Below are positions 1 to 5,160 of a stretch of 5,160 bases of DNA, piece by piece (within the stretch, counting starts at the first letter, position 1; every line of letters starts with the position of its first letter). The notes below the pieces were generated by a model. The model was not told the DNA's origin. It saw nothing but the letters and a program-made list of their open reading frames with translations, and did no database searches. This stretch comes from Verrucomicrobiota bacterium (GTDB taxonomy: Bacteria; Verrucomicrobiota; Verrucomicrobiia; Limisphaerales; J093). The DNA is taken from NCBI GenBank assembly GCA_003695015.1, contig RFJD01000308.1, forward strand, positions 1 to 5,160, given 5' to 3'. Position numbers and translations under genes: made by a program.

Positions 1-1959
1 GCCGCTCTGGTTCACGGTGGCGCCCACGTCCTGGCCATCGACCAAGAGTTTGACCGAGGCCGGATCGACCGGGGTGTCCCCGGCTTGGATGACCACCTCG
101 ATGGGGGCATCCGGTTCGACCCCGGTCTGGCCGGGAGCCGGGCTGGCTTGGACGACGGCGCTGGGCGTCGGGCTGGTGGTGGCCCGGTAGCAGGGCACGC
201 TGCCGTTGGCCACGTCGTTGAGCAGGACGCGCGTGCCGTCGGGTTTGACCATCTTCAGCTCGAGGCTGGCCCCGCCGCCGCCTTGGAAGTACACGATCCG
301 CAGCGGATAGATGCCGGCCTCCTCGACGTAGAGCCGGACCAGGCTGTCCGCCGCACCCCGACCGCCGTTGAACTCGCCTCCGACCTGCCGGCGCAGGACG
401 TCGCGCACGTTGCCGGCGGCGACCTGGAACCCGTCATCGCTGTTGACCACCAAGTGAACCATGCCGGCGGGCAATTCGGCGTAGGTCAGGATCTCGGCGG
501 CCGTACCGTTGTAACCAGCGGCGCTGGAGCCGTCGATGCCCGGGAAGGTGTCGTTGGGGTTGAACTCGCCGGCATCCAAGCCGGTGCTTTCCATGTTGAT
601 GACGGTTTCGATCTCGAACTCGATGGGGCTTTGCGGCGTGGGACCGGGTGTGCCGGCGCCGATCGCCGGACCGGGAGCCGCCGGGTTGGCCAGATTGTCG
701 CCGTCGTTGCCGGACAACTGGGTCTCGGCCCGGGCCAGCGACGTCGTGTTGTCCGTGCCTTGGTGGATGCGGAACACGAAGCCCGGCTTGGTGGTGTCGG
801 CCTCGACCTTGTCCGCCGCGGTCAACACGCCGTAGTTCACCGTCTGGAAGTCGTAGGCGATCGAGCGGTCCTGGCCGTCGTTGAAGTCCACTTGGACGCT
901 GTGGGCCGACAGCGGCGCCCAGATGGTGGCCGGTTGGTAGTCGATCTTGACGGTCTTGCCGGTCTTCGAGACCTGGGCTCCGGTGATTTCCTGGCCGTCG
1001 ATCGTCAGCTTGACCGAAGCCGGATCGATCGGGGAGGCCCCCTCGAGGATTTCGATGGCGACCGGCGCATCCGGTTCGGCGCCCGGACCGGCGGCCGGCG
1101 TGGCCGACAGGAGGAACGGCTCGGCCGGGAAGGTCACGCCGGGGAGTTGGTCCGGCGGTGTGCCGGAAGCCAGGGCGGCCACTTCCGCCTCGGTGAGCGC
1201 GGAGCCGAACACGGCGAAGTCATCGATCAGGCCCGCCACGCTCGAGTTTTTCGTGAACAGGTTCCCCACGATCAACTCGGTGAAGTCCTGGGGCAGGGGA
1301 CTGGTGTTCGTCCCTTCCAGGAACAGCTTGCCGTCGATGTAGATCCGCTTGGTGCTGCCGTCCTTCACGAAGGCAAAGTGGTGCCAGAGGAAGAAGAACC
1401 CGTCGAAGTAGTCCGGGAAGGTCGTGATGGACGCGCTGATGCGCTGGGTGGCGCCATTACAGCAACCGGCGGTGTCGAAGTAGATGTTGTTGTTGGACCA
1501 CGGCACGTGGGCTTGGGCGCCGCGCTGGTTGTTCGCGCTGGAGGGCGACACCATCCAGAACGCCGAGGAGCCGGCCGTGATGTCGGCGTTCCAGACCAGC
1601 CAGAAGGACACGGTCATCTTGTCGTCCGCCGCGACTTGGTTGAGGAAGCCGGCTTTCGCGACATCCATGTGGGTGCCGTCCTGACTGAAGCCCAGATCCA
1701 AGGCGAGGTCTTCGGGGTCTCCCGTATGGCCCATCCCGGGGGCCGAGAACGCGGCCCCGTCCACCAAGTCGCCCGGAACACCGAGGATCTTGTCCGTGGC
1801 GACGGTGGGGTTGCTGGCGTCATTGAAGTCCCAGAAAACGAACAGCTCCGGTCCCTGGGCTCGCAGGCAGGCGGCCCCGAGCAGCAAGGCTCCGGCCAGC
1901 AAGGCCGGGCATTTCCGCCCGATGCGCCGGGCTGCGGTTGTTGGTTTGTTGCGTTGCAT
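1..1959 (-). CDS. Secreted LamG / Ig-like / PA14-like multidomain surface protein (3' end outside window)
   Basis: An open frame runs from ATG at 1959 to the left edge without a stop, giving 653 residues and no C-terminus. Residues 1-34 look like a Sec signal peptide: a basic start (R3, K5, R11, R12, R15, K16), a hydrophobic stretch at about 19-33, and likely cleavage near A34, so the product should be exported. Residues about 36-265 form a LamG (concanavalin A-like) sandwich, with strands such as MTVSFWLVW (115-123), RIYIDGKLFLEG (205-216) and GLIDDFAVFG (243-252), plus a vicinal C166-C167 pair. Residues about 284-385 resemble an Ig-like unit. Residues about 390-582 resemble a PA14-type sandwich, with VNSDDGF at 505-511 and EAGIYPLRIVYFQGGGGASL at 547-566. 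A second Ig-like unit starts at about 604. Binding to polysaccharide or the cell surface is plausible, but the ligand is unknown. No Shine-Dalgarno precedes the ATG; the start was chosen because it gives a complete signal peptide. The reading frame is secure, the function is not. Confidence 0.9.
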   Translation of the reverse strand, partial: MQRNKPTTAARRIGRKCPALLAGALLLGAACLRAQGPELFVFWDFNDASNPTVATDKILGVPGDLVDGAAFSAPGMGHTGDPEDLALDLGFSQDGTHMDVAKAGFLNQVAADDKMTVSFWLVWNADITAGSSAFWMVSPSSANNQRGAQAHVPWSNNNIYFDTAGCCNGATQRISASITTFPDYFDGFFFLWHHFAFVKDGSTKRIYIDGKLFLEGTNTSPLPQDFTELIVGNLFTKNSSVAGLIDDFAVFGSALTEAEVAALASGTPPDQLPGVTFPAEPFLLSATPAAGPGAEPDAPVAIEILEGASPIDPASVKLTIDGQEITGAQVSKTGKTVKIDYQPATIWAPLSAHSVQVDFNDGQDRSIAYDFQTVNYGVLTAADKVEADTTKPGFVFRIHQGTDNTTSLARAETQLSGNDGDNLANPAAPGPAIGAGTPGPTPQSPIEFEIETVINMESTGLDAGEFNPNDTFPGIDGSSAAGYNGTAAEILTYAELPAGMVHLVVNSDDGFQVAAGNVRDVLRRQVGGEFNGGRGAADSLVRLYVEEAGIYPLRIVYFQGGGGASLELKMVKPDGTRVLLNDVANGSVPCYRATTSPTPSAVVQASPAPGQTGVEPDAPIEVVIQAGDTPVDPASVKLLVDGQDVGATVNQSG
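31..126 (-). repeat. Ig-like repeat, copy 2 (residues about 612-643)
   Basis: This second copy encodes EPDAPIEVVI (615-624) and DPASVKLLVDGQDV (632-645). It aligns with 991-1086 at a 960-base offset. The reading frame is still open at the window edge, so another PA14-like module would be expected to follow outside the window. Confidence 0.85.
991..1086 (-). repeat. Ig-like repeat, copy 1 (residues about 292-323)
   Basis: This segment encodes the core of the first Ig-like unit, including EPDAPVAIEI (295-304) and DPASVKLTIDGQEI (312-325). It matches the segment at 31-126 at an offset of exactly 960 bases without gaps, with roughly three quarters of bases identical by eye. The protein match is also clear (EPDAP, DPASVK and DGQ are shared). 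The offset equals 320 codons, so the repeating unit is one Ig-like plus one PA14-like module. Confidence 0.85.
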
Positions 1960-2199
1960 GGGTTCGAAGGATTTCGGTTGTTGTGGTTTCGAGCGACTTG
2001 GTCGTTTCCCGTCCTGCCCACCGGCCCCAGCCGGGAACACACCCGGCCGGGCGTGCCTGTCCCGCCGCCGGCCCCGTTCCCTTTGCGATCAGCCCTGCCG
2101 GCGACACTGGGCATGACGGTGAACGCGTGCCCCCAGAGGTAGCACCGGCCGCAAGCGGCGGACAATGAGGTTTCGCGCCTTTCTATTAAGCCTTTGCGA

Positions 2200-2280
2200 C
2201 ACCGGCTCGTACGCGGAGAACGCCGTCTTTTCCTGAAGCTTCGGGCCTCGTCCGGCCCCGAGTCGGCGCGTTTTTCTTCT
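2200..2280 (+). ncRNA. Candidate structured RNA or terminator ending in a T-tract
   Basis: The bases at 2202-2209 (CCGGCTCG) can pair with 2259-2266 (CGAGTCGG), giving eight pairs with one G-U. Inside this stem, GGGCC at 2243-2247 pairs with GGCCC at 2254-2258 around a six-base loop, and a weaker CGG/CCG stem lies at 2214-2225. Four bases after the outer stem comes TTTTTCTTCTGTTTT (2271-2285). This could be the 3' end of a small RNA or a leader terminator. A weak TATTAA at 2184-2189 might serve as a -10 box, but the nearest -35-like CGGACA (2159-2164) is 19 bases away. In DNA this GC-rich such stems can arise by chance, so confidence is low. Confidence 0.2.
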
Positions 2281-2361
2281 GTTTTGCGACGCCTTGGGCT
2301 ATCCGGGGTTGCCCCGCGTTCCGCAGGCTGGACCGCGGGGAGAGGGAAGCGGAAAAACCCG

Positions 2362-2389
2362 TTGACCCGCGGGGCGGTTGTCGTATCCT
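2362..2389 (+). promoter_or_regulatory. Predicted sigma70-type promoter of metK-ahcY
   Basis: TTGACC (2362-2367, 5 of 6 to the -35 consensus) and TATCCT (2384-2389, 4 of 6 to the -10, including the key first T, second A and last T) are separated by 16 bases. Transcription should start near 2396, leaving a leader of about 42 bases before the metK ATG. The palindrome CCCGCGGG (2366-2373) overlaps the -35 edge, and a similar GACCGCGGGG sits at 2331-2340. These could form an operator, but no factor can be named. Confidence 0.6.
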
Positions 2390-2410
2390 CGAATCCTGAT
2401 GCGTGAATGC

Positions 2411-2427
2411 GTCGCCCGCACGGCGAC
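2411..2427 (+). promoter_or_regulatory. Perfect hairpin in the predicted metK leader
   Basis: GTCGCC (2411-2416) and GGCGAC (2422-2427) form a perfect six-pair stem around the five-base loop CGCAC. The stem ends 11 bases before the metK ATG, where a Shine-Dalgarno would normally lie; none is present. It could influence translation initiation. It does not match the SAM-I, SAM-II, SAM/SAH or SAH riboswitch consensus as I remember them. Confidence 0.35.
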
Positions 2428-2438
2428 CGGACACCCCC

Positions 2439-3611
<1,173 letters not shown>

Positions 3612-3661
3612 GCCGGGACGTCATCGAAACCCCAACTCCCACTCCATTTCGCGATCGAACC

Positions 3662-5107
3662 ATGTCCACAACGACAACCCAAACCTTGAAGGCGGCGGAC
3701 TACAAAATCCGCGATCTTTCCCTGGCCGAGGCCGGCCGCAAAGCCATCGCCATCGCCGAGCACGAGATGCCGGGTCTGATGGCGTTGCGACGCAAGTACG
3801 CCGACCAAAAACCGCTGGCCGGCGTGCGCATCACCGGCTCCCTGCACATGACGGTCGAGACGGCGGTCCTGATCGAGACCCTCGTGGCCCTGGGGGCCTC
3901 GGTCCGCTGGGCCAGTTGCAACATCTTCTCGACCCAGGACCATGCGGCGGCGGCCATGGTGGCGGCCGGCGTGCCGGTGTTCGCCTGGAAGGGCGAGACC
4001 CTCGAGGACTACTGGTGGTGCACGTACATGGCCATCAGCCATCCCGACGGCAAGGGACCGCAACTGGTGGTCGATGACGGCGGCGACGCCACGCTGCTGA
4101 TTCACAAGGGCTATCAACTCGAGGAAGGCGACGACTGGGTGAACACCCCTTCCAGCAACCGCGAGGAGCAGGTCATCAAGGACCTCCTGAAGAAGATCCA
4201 CGCCGAGAATCCCTATCGCTGGCACGAGATCGTGAAGGAGTGGCGCGGCGTCTCCGAGGAGACCACCACCGGCGTGCACCGGCTCTACAAGATGGCCCAG
4301 GAAGGCAAGCTGCTGGTGCCGGCCATCAACGTCAACGACTCGGTCACCAAGTCCAAGTTCGACAACCTCTACGGCTGCCGCGAGTCGCTGGCCGACGGCA
4401 TCAAGCGGGCGACCGACGTGATGGTGGCGGGCAAGGTCGTGGTCGTTTGCGGTTACGGGGACGTGGGCAAGGGCTGCGCGCAATCGATGCGCGGGTTTGG
4501 CGCCCGGGTCATCGTGACCGAGATCGACCCCATCTGCGCCCTCCAGGCGGCCATGGAAGGCTTCGAGGTCGCCACCGTCGAGGACACCCTCGGGGAGGGC
4601 GACATCTACGTCACCGCGACGGGCAATTGCGACGTCATCACGGTCGAGCACATGGCCCGGATGAAAGACCAGGCGATCGTCTGCAACATCGGGCACTTCG
4701 ACAACGAGATCCAGGTGGACGAGCTGAACAAGTACCCCGGCATCAAGATCGAGCAGATCAAGCCGGAGGAGGTCGGGGCGGTGGACAAGTACACCTTCCC
4801 GGACGGCCACAGCATCTACCTCCTGGCCAAGGGGCGGCTGGTGAATCTCGGCTGTGCCACGGGGCATCCGAGCTTCGTGATGTCCAACAGCTTCACCAAC
4901 CAGGTGCTCGCCCAGATGGACCTCTGGCAGAACCGCGACACCTACAAGCCGGGCGTGTACGTCCTGCCGAAGAAACTCGACGAAGAGGTGGCCCGGCTGC
5001 ACTTGGAGAAGCTGGGTGTCCGGTTGACCAAGCTGACTCCCAAGCAGGCCCAATACATCGGCGTGCCGGTCGAGGGGCCGTACAAGCCCGACCACTACCG
5101 GTATTGA
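3662..5107 (+). CDS. ahcY: Adenosylhomocysteinase (S-adenosylhomocysteine hydrolase)
   Basis: This 481-residue NAD-dependent cytosolic enzyme reversibly splits S-adenosylhomocysteine into adenosine and homocysteine, removing the inhibitory product of SAM-dependent methylation. Visible features, in order, are SLHMTVETAVLIETL (60-74) with H62; SCNIFSTQDHAAAAM (85-99); DDGGD (138-142) with catalytic D139; SEETTTGVH (198-206) with E200; DSVTKSKFDNLYG (226-238) with K230 and D234; the NAD-binding GYGDVGKG (264-271); GHPSFVMSNSFTNQV (401-415); and the C-terminal KPDHYRY, whose K475 and Y479 reach the neighbouring subunit's NAD site in known structures. Between D139 and E200 it carries about 36 residues more than the human enzyme, the insert common in long bacterial forms. 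It starts 50 bases after metK on the same strand with no terminator between, so co-transcription is likely. ATG 3662 is the first plausible start, since the frame upstream runs into the metK tail. No Shine-Dalgarno precedes it. Confidence 0.99.
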   Translation: MSTTTTQTLKAADYKIRDLSLAEAGRKAIAIAEHEMPGLMALRRKYADQKPLAGVRITGSLHMTVETAVLIETLVALGASVRWASCNIFSTQDHAAAAMVAAGVPVFAWKGETLEDYWWCTYMAISHPDGKGPQLVVDDGGDATLLIHKGYQLEEGDDWVNTPSSNREEQVIKDLLKKIHAENPYRWHEIVKEWRGVSEETTTGVHRLYKMAQEGKLLVPAINVNDSVTKSKFDNLYGCRESLADGIKRATDVMVAGKVVVVCGYGDVGKGCAQSMRGFGARVIVTEIDPICALQAAMEGFEVATVEDTLGEGDIYVTATGNCDVITVEHMARMKDQAIVCNIGHFDNEIQVDELNKYPGIKIEQIKPEEVGAVDKYTFPDGHSIYLLAKGRLVNLGCATGHPSFVMSNSFTNQVLAQMDLWQNRDTYKPGVYVLPKKLDEEVARLHLEKLGVRLTKLTPKQAQYIGVPVEGPYKPDHYRY

Positions 5108-5116
5108 GCTGAGTTC

Positions 5117-5154
5117 GCTTCGCCCCCGACAGGGGCGCGGCGGCAAGACGAAGC
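5117..5154 (+). terminator. Possible hairpin terminator after ahcY
   Basis: CGCCCC (5121-5126) pairs perfectly with GGGGCG (5132-5137) around a five-base loop, starting 13 bases after the ahcY stop. An alternative outer pairing joins GCTTCG (5117-5122) with CGAAGC (5149-5154). No T-tract follows within the window, so it is not a classical intrinsic terminator as far as can be seen. Confidence 0.3.
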
Positions 5155-5160
5155 CCGGCC

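Larger units (their letters stand above)
1960..2438. other. Divergent intergenic region
   Basis: These 479 bases separate the minus-strand LamG gene from metK. Short open frames exist on both strands, but none shows a recognisable domain, signal peptide or ribosome binding site, and I regard them as chance frames in GC-rich DNA. The right part holds the metK promoter and leader hairpin. A folded element followed by T-rich sequence lies at about 2200-2280. I found no convincing -35/-10 pair for the LamG gene. The bases just ahead of its ATG are A- and C-rich without a Shine-Dalgarno motif. No known SAM or SAH riboswitch consensus was recognised by eye. Confidence 0.7.

Noticed and set aside
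1861..1875. Lipoprotein cleavage site at C31 of the LamG protein
   Set aside because: The preceding residues LGAA do not place leucine at the -3 position expected of a lipobox, and an SPase I site near A34 is more likely.
1915..1929. Twin-arginine export signal in the LamG protein (RRIGRK)
   Set aside because: The pattern lacks the hydrophobic residues expected after the arginine pair, so an ordinary Sec signal fits better.
85..2142. A 685-codon plus-strand open frame covering the left part of the window
   Set aside because: It is antisense to the LamG gene and low in recognisable motifs. The opposite strand gives a signal peptide, LamG signatures and in-register protein repeats, so this frame is a by-product of GC-rich codon use.
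2080..2290. CCTTTGCGA repeated at 2080-2088 and 2191-2199, with a related TTTGCGAC at 2283-2290
   Set aside because: The copies are short, unevenly spaced and not tied to any recognised site, so chance is the simplest explanation.
2194..2406. A 70-codon plus-strand open frame ahead of metK
   Set aside because: It overlaps the predicted metK promoter, is rich in arginine and serine, and resembles no protein family I know.
2403..2438. GTG at 2403 as an upstream start for metK
   Set aside because: It adds twelve residues absent from the family and lies almost at the predicted transcription start. ATG 2439 gives the canonical N-terminus.
1960..2438. A known SAM or SAH riboswitch ahead of metK
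   Set aside because: None of the consensus cores I can recall is present, and the predicted transcription start leaves only about 42 bases of leader.

Overview
This GC-rich window looks like chromosomal DNA from a bacterium of the Verrucomicrobiota or a close PVC relative. The main clue is the secreted minus-strand protein. It combines a LamG domain, Ig-like units and a PA14-like sandwich in a way I associate from memory with verrucomicrobial surface proteins. No Shine-Dalgarno sequence is visible before any of the three genes, which also fits. The assignment is an inference, not a database result.

Layout: positions 1-1959 (minus strand) hold the N-terminal 653 residues of a large exported multidomain protein. 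Its C-terminus lies beyond the left edge. Positions 1960-2438 form a divergent intergenic region of 479 bases. It contains a candidate folded RNA or terminator (about 2200-2280), a good sigma70-type promoter (2362-2389) and a small hairpin (2411-2427) in the predicted short leader. Positions 2439-3611 (plus) encode S-adenosylmethionine synthetase (metK). After a 50-base gap with no terminator, 3662-5107 (plus) encode S-adenosylhomocysteine hydrolase (ahcY). A GC-rich hairpin follows in the last 50 bases.

MetK and AhcY are two steps of the activated methyl cycle. MetK makes SAM from methionine and ATP, and AhcY removes the SAH left by methyltransferases, which would otherwise inhibit them. They are probably co-transcribed from the 2362-2389 promoter. 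The LamG protein has no evident functional link to them and is simply their divergent neighbour.

I see no mobile element, CRISPR array, tRNA, rRNA or clear novel multi-gene system. The points most worth a second look are the 960-base repeat period in the surface protein gene, the compact hairpin just ahead of the metK start, and the folded element with a T-tract in the intergenic region.
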